Program-made: the position numbers and the translations under genes
In this document: piece by piece, positions 8,825 to 16,038 of the stretch
How the letters are laid out: every line of letters starts with the position of its first letter
Position numbering within the stretch: the first letter of the stretch is position 1
Notes under the pieces: model-generated
The model's input: only the letters and a program-made list of their open reading frames with translations
Databases searched by the model: none
Told to the model about the DNA's origin: nothing
NCBI RefSeq assembly: GCF_003751265.1
Contig: NZ_RJKN01000001.1
Location: forward strand, 620,001 to 684,000
Reading direction: 5' to 3'
Source: Pseudokineococcus lusitanus
Lineage (GTDB): Bacteria; Actinomycetota; Actinomycetes; Actinomycetales; Quadrisphaeraceae
Length of the DNA: 64,000 nucleotides

Positions 8825-10375
8825 GTGCCGGTCCGGACCCCGGCCGACCTCGGGGCGCGGCTGTGGTGGCGCTCCACCGAGGGCCTGGTCGCGGAGATGG
8901 GCGCGGTCGCCGGGTGGGCCGACCGCATCACCGGCGCCGTCCTGAGCCAGCCGGACGGCCTGGTCCGCCCGCAGGTGCTGGCCGCCAGCGACGCTGCGGC
9001 GGGCGGCTACCCCGCGCTGAACTTCCTCGGCAACGGCATGACGTGGCTGTCGATGGCAGCCGCCTCGATGCCGGTGCTCACCCAGCCGTACACGATCGCC
9101 GCCGTCGTCATGGTCCGCGAGGGCGGGCGGCTGCAGACCCTCACCAAGACGCTCGGCTCGGGCGGCGGGTCCGCCGGCGAGCTGGGCGTCGCCCAGGAGG
9201 CAGCGCCGGCCCGCTGGCGCCTGTTCGCCGGCGGCACCTACAACGGGGCCGAGAACCGCGCCGTGCTCGGCAACCGCACCGCCGTCCTCGGCCGCTTCGA
9301 CGGCGCCGCGTCCCAGCTGATCAGCAACGGCCGACGGATGACCGCGGGCGCCGCAGGCACCCGCCGTGCCGACGGCATCCTGCACGTCGGGTGGGACCCC
9401 GCCACGGCCAGCAACGGCAACCGGGCATGGAACGGTCTGCTGTGGGACCTCGCCTTCTTCGGCAGCTTCACCGACGCCGACGTCGCGGCCTACGACACCT
9501 ACGCCCAGGACCGCTACGCCGTGCAGGTCGCCGACTACAGCCGGCCCGTGCGCGGCGCCGGCACCGCCACGACCGTCGCACCGTGGCGGTCGGTGCCTCT
9601 GCGCCGCGCGGCCGCGCTGTCCCGGGCGGTCGCCGCCAGCACGGCGACGGCCCGGCCCCGCCGCCGCCAGCCCACCGCGGCGCCGGCCACGGCCACCTCG
9701 AGGACCCGGCAGGCACCCACCCGCCGGGCCCCCGCGGTGGCCACCGCCCGGGCTCTCACCCAGCACCGGGCGCTGCCGGTCCGGCGCGGCCGCGGCGCGC
9801 CGGCCGCGACCGCGACGACGTCGGCCCGTCACCGCGCCGCCCGCGCCCTGCGCACGGCCGCCGCGGCCGCCGCGACCAGCACGGGCCGGGCGCTGTCCCG
9901 CCGGACCCCGCGCTCGCGGGCGACGACGGCCACCGCCTCGACGGCACGGCACGGCCACACGGCACGGGCGCTGGCGGCCGCCGCCGCGGCGGCGACCTCG
10001 CCCGCCAGGGCCCGGCGGACCACCCGGGCGCTCGCGGCGGCCGCGGCGCTGCTCCGCCCGGCGGCCGCGGCGACCCGCGTGACCGGCTGGCCGAGCACGT
10101 CGACGTCGTCCGCGACCTCGTCGTCGAGGTCGACGCCGGCGCGCACGGTCGAGCACCTCGCGGCGGCGCTGGCCACCGCGGTGGCGCTCGTGCGCACGGC
10201 GGTGCGCTTCCCGCCGCCGACGACGACCGACGGCGACCTCGTCGCCACCATCGGTCCGCCCGAGCCCGGCTGGGCGCTCGCCGCGCCCCGCCCCACCTGG
10301 CACCTGCAGGAGCCCGAGACCGGCTGGCTCCTCGGCCCACCCTCACACCAGCCCGGAGGAGACCGATGGAGCTGA
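8825..10375 (+). CDS. Phage tail protein: concanavalin-like head and Arg/Ala/Thr-rich repeat region
   Basis: A 516-residue protein; GTG start 3 nt after the previous stop. Residues 1 to about 235 resemble a concanavalin/LamG-like sandwich (WWRSTEGLV, FFGSFTDADVAAYDTYAQDR near its end). Residues about 245-430 are almost entirely Ala, Arg, Thr, Pro and Ser, with recurring RAL/TARAL units spaced roughly 15-35 residues apart, making this part strongly basic. The last 70 residues regain normal composition with a Trp/Pro-rich tail (GWALAAPRPTWHLQ). The 3' end overlaps the next gene by 10 nt. I infer a tail-tip protein; the basic region's role is unknown. Confidence 0.6.
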   Translation: MPVRTPADLGARLWWRSTEGLVAEMGAVAGWADRITGAVLSQPDGLVRPQVLAASDAAAGGYPALNFLGNGMTWLSMAAASMPVLTQPYTIAAVVMVREGGRLQTLTKTLGSGGGSAGELGVAQEAAPARWRLFAGGTYNGAENRAVLGNRTAVLGRFDGAASQLISNGRRMTAGAAGTRRADGILHVGWDPATASNGNRAWNGLLWDLAFFGSFTDADVAAYDTYAQDRYAVQVADYSRPVRGAGTATTVAPWRSVPLRRAAALSRAVAASTATARPRRRQPTAAPATATSRTRQAPTRRAPAVATARALTQHRALPVRRGRGAPAATATTSARHRAARALRTAAAAAATSTGRALSRRTPRSRATTATASTARHGHTARALAAAAAAATSPARARRTTRALAAAAALLRPAAAATRVTGWPSTSTSSATSSSRSTPARTVEHLAAALATAVALVRTAVRFPPPTTTDGDLVATIGPPEPGWALAAPRPTWHLQEPETGWLLGPPSHQPGGDRWS

Positions 10376-10677
10376 CAGCCGGCTCACGCGCGTGGGCGCA
10401 CCACGAGCTCACGCCCACCCGCGGCAAGGCCGTGCCGCTCGCCGAGGTCAAGGCCAAGGGCGCCGTGGCCTTGCGCGGCACCGCGCCCCCGGCCGAGGCG
10501 TGGGCCGACGCCGTCGTCGACGTCAGCCCGCTCGGCGGCTTCGACGTCGCCGTGTGGTGCGACCTCAGCGACGCCCGCCCGGGCGAGGTCTACGACGTCT
10601 ACGTCCTCCTTGAGCCGGGCGACGAGTACCTGCCGAAGCGGACGGGCCGCATCGACGTCACCGCGGCCACGGCCTAA
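10366..10677 (+). CDS. Small phage protein, unknown function
   Basis: A 103-residue protein starting at an ATG preceded by GGAGGA; the start lies within the last codons of the preceding gene (10-nt overlap). It is beta-rich, with regular strands such as DAVVDVSPLGGFDVAVWCDL and DVYVLLEPGDEYLPKRT, no signal peptide and no membrane span. Its position between tail and lysis genes suggests a tail accessory role, but nothing in the sequence shows this directly. Confidence 0.6.
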   Translation: MELTAGSRAWAHHELTPTRGKAVPLAEVKAKGAVALRGTAPPAEAWADAVVDVSPLGGFDVAVWCDLSDARPGEVYDVYVLLEPGDEYLPKRTGRIDVTAATA

Positions 10678-10687
10678 GGGGGGCGGC

Positions 10688-11122
10688 GTGGAAGACGTCA
10701 TCCCCTGGCCGGCGGTCTTCGACGGGCTCGGTACCGCCGGGATGGTCGCCGTGCTGTTCGTGCTCCTGGCCACCGGCCGGCTGTTCACGAAGAGCTCGGT
10801 CGACCGCCTCGAGGCGGCCTGGACGGCACGGCAGGCGTCGGTCGAGCAGGCGGCGGCAGAGGCCGTCGCTGCGGCCCAGGCCGACCGCGACCTGCGGGTC
10901 GAGGCCATCCGCGAGGACCGGGACGCCCAGCTCACCCGAGCTGATGCGACGAGCACGGAGTGGCGCGAGGCCTGGGAGGCCAGCGAGCGTGGACGAGTCG
11001 AGGCAGTCAGCCAGTTCCTCGAGGTCGCGCGCGGGGCCACCGCGGCTGTGGCGGCCATCCCTGACGCCACCTCCGGCCGGCGACCGCCGCCGCCACCCGA
11101 GGCGGTCTCCGATGGATCGTGA
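10688..11122 (+). CDS. Membrane-anchored coiled-coil phage protein (lysis region)
   Basis: A 144-residue protein using a GTG 10 nt after the previous stop, with GGGGGGC just upstream. Residues about 13-32 (TAGMVAVLFVLLATGRLF) form one membrane span; residues about 38-105 are charged, Ala-rich and helical, as expected for a coiled coil. The tail is Pro-rich. Proteins of this build next to a phage endolysin are often annotated as holin-like or spanin-like, but the sequence shows only one span plus a cytoplasmic or periplasmic helix. Its end overlaps the next gene by 11 nt. Confidence 0.6.
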   Translation: MEDVIPWPAVFDGLGTAGMVAVLFVLLATGRLFTKSSVDRLEAAWTARQASVEQAAAEAVAAAQADRDLRVEAIREDRDAQLTRADATSTEWREAWEASERGRVEAVSQFLEVARGATAAVAAIPDATSGRRPPPPPEAVSDGS

Positions 11123-11306
11123 CGCCGAGCTCGCGGCCGCCCGCGTCGCCCGAGCCCGCACCCAGCGCGCTGTCGAAGAGCAGCGCGGCGGGCCGCTGGC
11201 CCGCATGGCCGCCTGGATGGCCGACGTCCGCGAGGTCAACCACCTCGCCGCCAGCATCCGCATGACCTTCAACGACCCGCCGCGTCGGGAGGACCGCACC
11301 CCGTGA
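11112..11306 (+). CDS. Small basic phage protein
   Basis: A 64-residue, Ala/Arg-rich helical protein starting at an ATG inside the end of the previous gene, and overlapping the next gene's start by 4 nt. Such tight overlaps on both sides support its being translated. It has no membrane segment and no recognisable domain. Function unknown. Confidence 0.5.
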   Translation: MDRDAELAAARVARARTQRAVEEQRGGPLARMAAWMADVREVNHLAASIRMTFNDPPRREDRTP

Positions 11307-11641
11307 GCCAGCTGCTCGACCTCGCAGACCGATCCTTCCCCGAGCTGCTCTACCTCGGCGCCGTCCTCCTGGTCCTGGCGCTCGCGGCCTACCTCGTCGC
11401 AGCGCGGCCGCTGCGCTCCGGCGCCGGACGGCTGCTCATCCTCCTCGGCGGCGGGTGGGCGCTGACGCTGCTGCTCGTCGCCTCCACCCAGCTGCTCGGG
11501 CCCTACCCGGCCCGCCCCCTGGTGCGCATCGCCGTCTACGGCTTGGCCGTCCTCGCCGGCGGCGCCTTCCTCACCGAGATCTGCAAGCAGGTCCGCGCCC
11601 GCAGCCGCCGCCGCACCACGCAGCCGCGCACCCGCGGCTGA
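11303..11641 (+). CDS. Small membrane protein with three spans, holin candidate
   Basis: A 112-residue protein; GTG start overlapping the previous stop as GTGA. Three hydrophobic segments are visible (about residues 14-33, 42-61 and 73-92), followed by a basic Arg-rich tail, the layout of many class I holins. It sits directly before the endolysin gene. The role would be to form membrane lesions that release or activate the endolysin. Several other membrane proteins of this cassette could fill the same role, so the assignment as the holin is tentative. Confidence 0.6.
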   Translation: MSQLLDLADRSFPELLYLGAVLLVLALAAYLVAARPLRSGAGRLLILLGGGWALTLLLVASTQLLGPYPARPLVRIAVYGLAVLAGGAFLTEICKQVRARSRRRTTQPRTRG

Positions 11642-11710
11642 CCCGCCCCACGCCAGCAGCCGACGCCCGCCCCGGGCGCCGGCCCCCACCCATGCCCGAG
11701 GAGGGCCCGC

Positions 11711-12889
11711 ATGGCCACCGCCTACCTGCGGCAGCACGAGCCACGCCGCCGCCAGTACCGCTCCCCGCGCCGCCTCGACCGGTCTCCGGTCCGCGGCAAG
11801 GTTGCTCCCGTCACGGTCGTGCACACCGCCGAGTCGGTCATGGACGCCGTCGGCGACGACACCGGCGCCGAGAACGTCGCCCGCTTCATGGTCGGCCGCA
11901 CCGACCCCGGCAGCTACCACGACCTGGTCGACAGCGACTCCCGCGTGCAGCTGGTCTACTACGGCGACGAGGCCTACCAGGACGGCACCGGCTCGAACCC
12001 GTGGTCGCTGTCCATCTCCTTCGCCTGCCGCACCACCGACTGGTCGAAGATGAGCCAGGGCCGCCGCCGCGCCTTCCTGCACCAGGGCGCGCTCGCCTTT
12101 AAGGCGCAGCAGGACTGGCGCCGGTCGAAGGGCTACCCCCTCGTCGCGCTGCGCCGCATCAGCAAGGCCGAGAGCGACCGCGGCGTCTCCGGCTTCGTCT
12201 ACCACGGCGACCGCGACCCCGGCCGCCGCACCGACCCGGGCACGAGCTCGCGGGCGGCCTTCCCGCTCGCCGAGTTCTTCGCCGAGATCGTCCGCGTCGA
12301 GGCCGGCCGCGCGCCGGCGCCCGAGATCACCCCGGTCAAGGTCGGCACCCGCGAGCTGCGGCAGACCTCGCCGACGATGAAGGGCACCGACGTCCTGGCC
12401 GTCCAGCGGTGGGCCGGCGTCGCCGAGGACGGCTCCTACGGGCCCGCGACCGTCGCCGGCGTGCGCCGGGTGCAGGAGACCGTCGGCGTGCCCGTCACGG
12501 GCGTCGTCGACGCCGTGACGTGGCAGCACTACGGCCGCTGGGTGAAGTGGCGCGCCGACAAGGCCGCTGCCGACTCCGCGCCGAAGCCGGCCCCCGCCCC
12601 GGCGCCGCGCCCGCCGGTCACCGCCAAGCCCGCTCTGCCGCGCCTGGGCGCCTTCACCGCCGACCGCGGCCTCAGCCGCGCCCGGAACTCCAGCACCTAC
12701 CACGCGGGCGTCGAGAAGTGGCAGCGCGCGCTCGCCGCGCAGGGCCTGTACCGCATCGGCTCGGACGAGCCGGGTCGCTTCGGCGACGACACCGAGGCCG
12801 CGACGAAGACGCTGCAGCGTCAGCGCGGCCTCGTCCCCGACGGGGTCGTCGGCCCCGCCACCTGGCCCCACGGAGAGAAGTGGTCATGA
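11711..12889 (+). CDS. Endolysin: N-acetylmuramoyl-L-alanine amidase with two peptidoglycan-binding domains
   Basis: A 392-residue protein; ATG start 6 nt after GAGGAGGG. Residues about 28-190 match a PGRP/amidase-2 domain that cuts between N-acetylmuramic acid and L-alanine: His38 in VVHTAES, His70 in SYHDLVD, and the His165...Asp pair in YHGDRDPGRRTDPG are the expected zinc ligands and active-site area. Two PG_binding_1-like domains follow (about 220-275 and 330-388; each ends in a VVDAVTW/VVGPATW-type motif), joined by an Ala/Pro linker. There is no signal peptide, so export depends on a holin. The stop overlaps the next gene as ATGA. Confidence 0.88.
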   Translation: MATAYLRQHEPRRRQYRSPRRLDRSPVRGKVAPVTVVHTAESVMDAVGDDTGAENVARFMVGRTDPGSYHDLVDSDSRVQLVYYGDEAYQDGTGSNPWSLSISFACRTTDWSKMSQGRRRAFLHQGALAFKAQQDWRRSKGYPLVALRRISKAESDRGVSGFVYHGDRDPGRRTDPGTSSRAAFPLAEFFAEIVRVEAGRAPAPEITPVKVGTRELRQTSPTMKGTDVLAVQRWAGVAEDGSYGPATVAGVRRVQETVGVPVTGVVDAVTWQHYGRWVKWRADKAAADSAPKPAPAPAPRPPVTAKPALPRLGAFTADRGLSRARNSSTYHAGVEKWQRALAAQGLYRIGSDEPGRFGDDTEAATKTLQRQRGLVPDGVVGPATWPHGEKWS

Positions 12890-13473
12890 CCCCTGCCCGT
12901 CACGCCGCACCCGGGGCCCGCGGCCCCGCCGTCCTGCAGCTCGAGGTCTACGCCAAGGCGGCGCTCTACATCGCCGCGGCCGCCATGGCGGCGATCGTCG
13001 CGGCGCTCACCGACGACGTCGTCACGCCCGCCGAGCTCGTGCTCGTCGGCCTGGCCGTCATCGGCGCCGCCGGCGTCTACCTCGTGCCGAACCTGCCCGA
13101 GGGCGCTCGCCGCTACGCCAAGGGCGGCGTGGCCGTCCTGGTGGCCGCCGGCGACGCGCTCGTCGTGCTCGTCTCCGACGGCGTGACGCTGTCGGAGTGG
13201 CTGCTCGTCGTGCTCGCCGGGCTCGCGGCCGTCGGCGTCGTCGTCGTGCCGAACGCCTCCCCGGCCGACCTCACGCTCGCGCAGCGCGCCGGGCCGATCA
13301 CCGTGCTGCCGGTCGTCACCACGACGACGGGCCTGAGCTCCGGCGACGTGCAGCAGCGCGTGACGGAGCGCTTCGACCCCGCGTCGCTGGGCTCGGTCAC
13401 CACGGCGGCGGCGGCCGACCTGCGCTTCGACGACGACGGCGTGCTGCAGAGCGTCGCCCCGCCCGGCGCCTGA
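12886..13473 (+). CDS. Holin-like membrane protein with an internal duplication
   Basis: A 195-residue protein whose ATG overlaps the endolysin stop. Two copies of one module are visible: about residues 36-70 (ALTDDVVTPAELVLVG ... GVYLVPN) and about 88-121 (LVSDGVTLSEWLLVVL ... VVVVPN), each with a membrane span pair. Single-module relatives with the VPN ending are common beside actinophage endolysins and are usually called holins. The last 70 residues are soluble and Asp/Ala-rich. Together with the endolysin it would complete the lysis cassette. Confidence 0.68.
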   Translation: MTPARHAAPGARGPAVLQLEVYAKAALYIAAAAMAAIVAALTDDVVTPAELVLVGLAVIGAAGVYLVPNLPEGARRYAKGGVAVLVAAGDALVVLVSDGVTLSEWLLVVLAGLAAVGVVVVPNASPADLTLAQRAGPITVLPVVTTTTGLSSGDVQQRVTERFDPASLGSVTTAAAADLRFDDDGVLQSVAPPGA

Positions 13474-13490
13474 CCAGCGCGCGCCCTCGC

Positions 13491-13520
13491 CCCCCGCCCC
13501 GGCTCACGCCGGGGCGGGGG
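13491..13520 (+). terminator. Terminator of the phage late operon
   Basis: A 13-bp perfect G+C stem with a TCAC loop follows the last lysis gene by about 18 nt and is followed by a short T-containing run (CTTCGTCG). It separates the late operon from the AAA+ ATPase gene. Confidence 0.75.
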
Positions 13521-13568
13521 CGCTTCGTCGCGTCCATGCTGACTGCGGTGCGACACCGCCATCGCCCG

Positions 13569-13588
13569 AACTTAGCGAGTGCTAGGTT
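13569..13588. promoter_or_regulatory. Imperfect palindrome, candidate operator/promoter of the ATPase gene
   Basis: AACTTAGC and GCTAGGTT form an inverted repeat (7 of 8 positions paired) around a GAGT spacer, 44 nt before the ATPase start codon. The stretch is AT-rich compared with the prophage and contains TAGGTT, a plausible -10 element. It could be the binding site of a small repressor; no binding protein is identified. Confidence 0.4.
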
Positions 13589-13631
13589 GTAGTGAGCAGG
13601 ATGACCAACTAGTGAACGAGGTGGCCGCGGC

Positions 13632-14861
13632 ATGGACAGCCAGTGGAATGAGATCCCGGCGGACGTGCGGGACATGCGACGGAGGACTCTCTTTTCCGTC
13701 TTCAGCCCCTCCGCACCGGTCGATCGGCGTGAGGTCTTCGCCGGACGCCTCGAGCAGCTGGCGACCTTGCGTGAGGTCGTCTTCCAGCGGGGTCAGCATG
13801 CGGTCATCTACGGGGAGCGAGGCGTAGGGAAGACGTCGCTTGCACGGGTGTCCCGAGACGTCGCCACGGCTGAGCAGATGTTCACGGCGCATGTGACCTG
13901 CGACGGCGGCGACAGCTACGCGAGCATGTGGACGAAGGTACTCTCGGAAATCCATTTCACCATCGAGGGCACCGAGGGAGGCGAGGAGGGCAGCTCGACC
14001 GCGCTGGCGTACGCATCGGAGATGAGCGGGGCCATCGACTCGAACACCCTCCGCATGGTCTTCACGGCGCTGGGACGCGTGGCGCCGACCGTCGTCTTCA
14101 TCGACGAGTTTGACGTAATCACTAGCGCAGAAGTGCGTCAGCGAACCGCCGAGACGATCAAGATGCTTTCCGATCAGGGCGTCAACGTTACCGTCGTGCT
14201 CGTCGGCGTTGCCGAGGACGTCACGGGTCTCATCTCCGCTCACGAGTCCATTAATCGGAACATTGTGCAAGTGCCGATGCCCCGCATGATCGTGTCCGAG
14301 CGCCTGGACATCATTCGTACTGGCCTCAGCACGGCTGAGATGTCGATCGACGACTCTGCCGCACAGCGCATCGCGCTCCTGTCCCAAGGGCTGCCGCACT
14401 TCGTGCACTCCCTAGCACAGAAGGCGGCGCTAGCTGCCTTGAACGCCGGGCGGGACCGCGTGGAGGACGGCGACGTGTCTGTCGCCATTTCGCAGGCGCT
14501 CGACGCCTCTCTCGTAACCGTGTCGTCCGCCTATTACCACGCGGTGACATCAAATCGTGAGACGACGTTGTACCCGTCGGTGCTACTGGCCTGTGCCTTG
14601 GCGACTCCAGATGACCGAGGCTTCTTCACGGCCAAGGCGCTGGTCGCTCCCCTCACAACGATTCTGGGGAGAGAGGTCGGCATCCCCGCCTTCGGGCCGC
14701 ACCTCAACAAGTTGGCCAACGAGAGAGGGCCGGTTCTCATCAAAGAAGGTGAGCCGCGCCGCTACCGATACCGCTTCCGCAACCCGCTGTTGCAGCCGTA
14801 CGTGCTCATGCGAGGCATCTCGGATGGGCTGATCAGCTTCTCTGCCATTGAAGGGCCTTAA
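13632..14861 (+). CDS. AAA+ / ORC-like P-loop ATPase, prophage accessory gene
   Basis: A 409-residue protein starting at an ATG. Walker A is GERGVGKTS (residues 61-69) and Walker B VVFIDEFD (154-161); GLPHFVHS (253-260) resembles the sensor-2/lid motif of ORC1/Cdc6- and TniB-like AAA+ proteins. Residues about 300-395 probably form a winged-helix domain. There is no nuclease, transposase or membrane domain in the protein itself. The gene's G+C content (about 55-63% in lines counted) is far below the flanking phage genes, and it has its own candidate operator and a strong terminator, so it looks like a later insertion (moron). A defence or exclusion role is possible but unproven. Confidence 0.75.
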   Translation: MDSQWNEIPADVRDMRRRTLFSVFSPSAPVDRREVFAGRLEQLATLREVVFQRGQHAVIYGERGVGKTSLARVSRDVATAEQMFTAHVTCDGGDSYASMWTKVLSEIHFTIEGTEGGEEGSSTALAYASEMSGAIDSNTLRMVFTALGRVAPTVVFIDEFDVITSAEVRQRTAETIKMLSDQGVNVTVVLVGVAEDVTGLISAHESINRNIVQVPMPRMIVSERLDIIRTGLSTAEMSIDDSAAQRIALLSQGLPHFVHSLAQKAALAALNAGRDRVEDGDVSVAISQALDASLVTVSSAYYHAVTSNRETTLYPSVLLACALATPDDRGFFTAKALVAPLTTILGREVGIPAFGPHLNKLANERGPVLIKEGEPRRYRYRFRNPLLQPYVLMRGISDGLISFSAIEGP

Positions 14862-14901
14862 GCAGAAGCGCCCCCGGCCACGGGCCCGGGGGCGCTTCTG
14901 C
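14862..14901. terminator. Strong bidirectional terminator
   Basis: A 16-bp perfect stem (GCAGAAGCGCCCCCGG and its complement) with an 8-nt loop starts one base after the ATPase stop codon and lies just before the end of the convergent HTH gene, so it can serve both. Confidence 0.9.
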
Positions 14902-14909
14902 GTGCTGGG

Positions 14910-15371
14910 TCAGCGGTCGGCGAGCTGGCGGCGCGGGGCGGTGGTCTCCACGGCGACGGCGCTGATGGCGTAGGTGCTGCCGACGCGGGTGGCGGCGAGG
15001 GTGCCGGCCTTGATGCGCTCGAGGACGGACTGGCGGGTCATACCGAGGCGCTCGGCGGCCTCGGTGACCGAGAGCAGCTCGGGCAGGAGCGGGAGGGCGA
15101 CGCGGCGGTCGAACTCCTTCGTCGTCATCGCCTCGACGGCCGCGACGTCGGGCCGCCCGAACTGCGTGAGCAGCGCGAGGGCGGTGGTGACGGCCTGGCC
15201 GACGCTGTCGGCGGGCAGGCTGACGATGACCTCGAGCCGGCCGACGTCGGTGACGCTGACGGCGGGCGAGTAGAGGGCGAGGAAGTCGAGCAGGCGCTCG
15301 TGGTCGTCGGGGACCTCGCGGTGGGCGCCGGCGGGCCCGAGCTCGAGCCGGATGGTGTGGGACGTGGCCAC
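14910..15371 (-). CDS. HTH DNA-binding protein (excisionase/MerR-like C-terminal domain)
   Basis: A 153-residue protein. The GTG at 15371 is chosen because CAGGAGG lies 6 nt upstream; the frame is open further but without a ribosome site. Residues about 100-150 (LLSVTEAAERLGMTRQSVLE, then RIKAGTLAATRVGSTYAISA) are a typical excisionase-type winged helix-turn-helix, as in small phage regulators. The N-terminal 90 residues form a domain common to actinobacterial proteins of this kind but of unknown function. It may repress or activate phage genes, or act in excision. Confidence 0.7.
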   Translation of the reverse strand: MATSHTIRLELGPAGAHREVPDDHERLLDFLALYSPAVSVTDVGRLEVIVSLPADSVGQAVTTALALLTQFGRPDVAAVEAMTTKEFDRRVALPLLPELLSVTEAAERLGMTRQSVLERIKAGTLAATRVGSTYAISAVAVETTAPRRQLADR

Positions 15372-15430
15372 GGTGTGCCTCCTGGGTGGTGGTGGGGCTG
15401 CCGGGGGTGGGGTGATGATGGCCGGACCTC

Positions 15431-15469
15431 CCAGGGACCGGAGGCACTTGCTCTGCCTCCGGCCCCTGG
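15431..15469 (-). terminator. Hairpin between the HicA-like and HTH genes
   Basis: A 9-bp core stem (CCGGAGGCA with a 7-nt loop) extended by a 6-bp outer stem after one mismatch lies 4 nt beyond the stop codon of the HicA-like gene. It would limit read-through into the HTH gene. Confidence 0.65.
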
Positions 15470-15472
15470 GGG

Positions 15473-15712
15473 CTACCGCTCGCCGTCGCGTCTCCGCTTC
15501 GGCGGCTTGGGCGGCCACTGGAACCCGCGGCGCTTGAGCGGCGCCAGCGCGTTCAGCGTCGACCGCCTGTCGCTCGCGGTCCCCGCGAAGGTCGTCACCT
15601 TGCGCCCGTCGGCGTCGCGCACCTCCACGTGCCCGCTCTTCAGCGTCTCCGTGGTGTAGCCCGCCGCCTCGATGGCCTCGACGATCTTCTTGAGGTCCTT
15701 GTCCATCATCAT
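15473..15712 (-). CDS. HicA-like small protein (dsRBD-type fold)
   Basis: About 79 residues. Three consecutive ATG codons (15712, 15709, 15706) are all possible starts behind GAGAGGGGG. The sequence (DLKKIVEAIEAAGYTTETLK, then a KSGHVEV motif, TFAGTASDRRSTLNAL and a basic end) follows the pattern of HicA-type mRNA interferases, in which a histidine after the Gly turn (here in SGHVEV) is catalytic. Many actinophages carry such a gene without a HicB partner, and no HicB-like gene lies beside it here. It may be an RNA-binding regulator rather than a toxin. Confidence 0.65.
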   Translation of the reverse strand: MMMDKDLKKIVEAIEAAGYTTETLKSGHVEVRDADGRKVTTFAGTASDRRSTLNALAPLKRRGFQWPPKPPKRRRDGER

Positions 15713-15730
15713 CACCCCCTCTCGCTTGCT

Positions 15731-15769
15731 GACAGGACGAGCATACCAGCCTTCCTGTCGTTTGACAGG
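15731..15769 (-). promoter_or_regulatory. Promoter with three GACAGG/CCTGTC half-sites, candidate repressor operator
   Basis: GACAGG occurs at 15731 and 15764 and its complement CCTGTC at 15754. The last two form a palindrome with a 4-nt centre. On the minus strand CTGTCA (15768-15763) and TATGCT (15745-15740) are spaced 17 nt, giving a fair -35/-10 pair for the HicA-like gene, so the palindrome covers the -35 element. This is the layout of an operator; the protein that binds is not known. Confidence 0.5.
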
Positions 15770-15838
15770 ACGACGGGCGGACGGGTGACGTGATGTCGAG
15801 CGCACCCGGGCGCGCTCGCGTGACGTGACGATGGCGCC

Positions 15839-16021
15839 ATGCCCCGCACGCGTGTCAGCGCCCGCCGCCGCACGGCGCAGCTCCTCGTCGGCTACGGCCT
15901 GCCGTTCGCGGGCGCTGGCGCCGCGTACCTCTTCGGCGTCCGGGACTGGCTCGGCGCCCGCACGGCGGCCGCCGAGTGGTGGGCCGGGCAGATCGCCGCG
16001 GCCGCCCCCGGCGTCGCCTGA
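15839..16021 (+). CDS. Small membrane protein (hypothetical)
   Basis: A 60-residue frame with an ATG start, a basic N-terminus (residues 1-12), one probable span (about 14-32, QLLVGYGLPFAGAGAAYLFG) and an amphipathic Ala/Trp-rich end. It lies 18 nt before the next HTH gene. The length and setting fit a small phage membrane protein, but only the open frame and composition support it. Confidence 0.4.
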   Translation: MPRTRVSARRRTAQLLVGYGLPFAGAGAAYLFGVRDWLGARTAAAEWWAGQIAAAAPGVA

Positions 16022-16038
16022 GAGTCGGCCCTCCGCTC

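Noticed and set aside
5369-10303. A 1,644-codon open frame on the minus strand across the tail genes
   Set aside because: It is a shadow of the high G+C third-position pattern of the plus-strand genes: Gly/Arg/Ala-rich without domains and overlapping several convincing genes.
11455-12102. A plus-strand frame overlapping the holin candidate and the endolysin
   Set aside because: It is Arg/Pro-rich, out of frame with two well-supported genes and without any domain.
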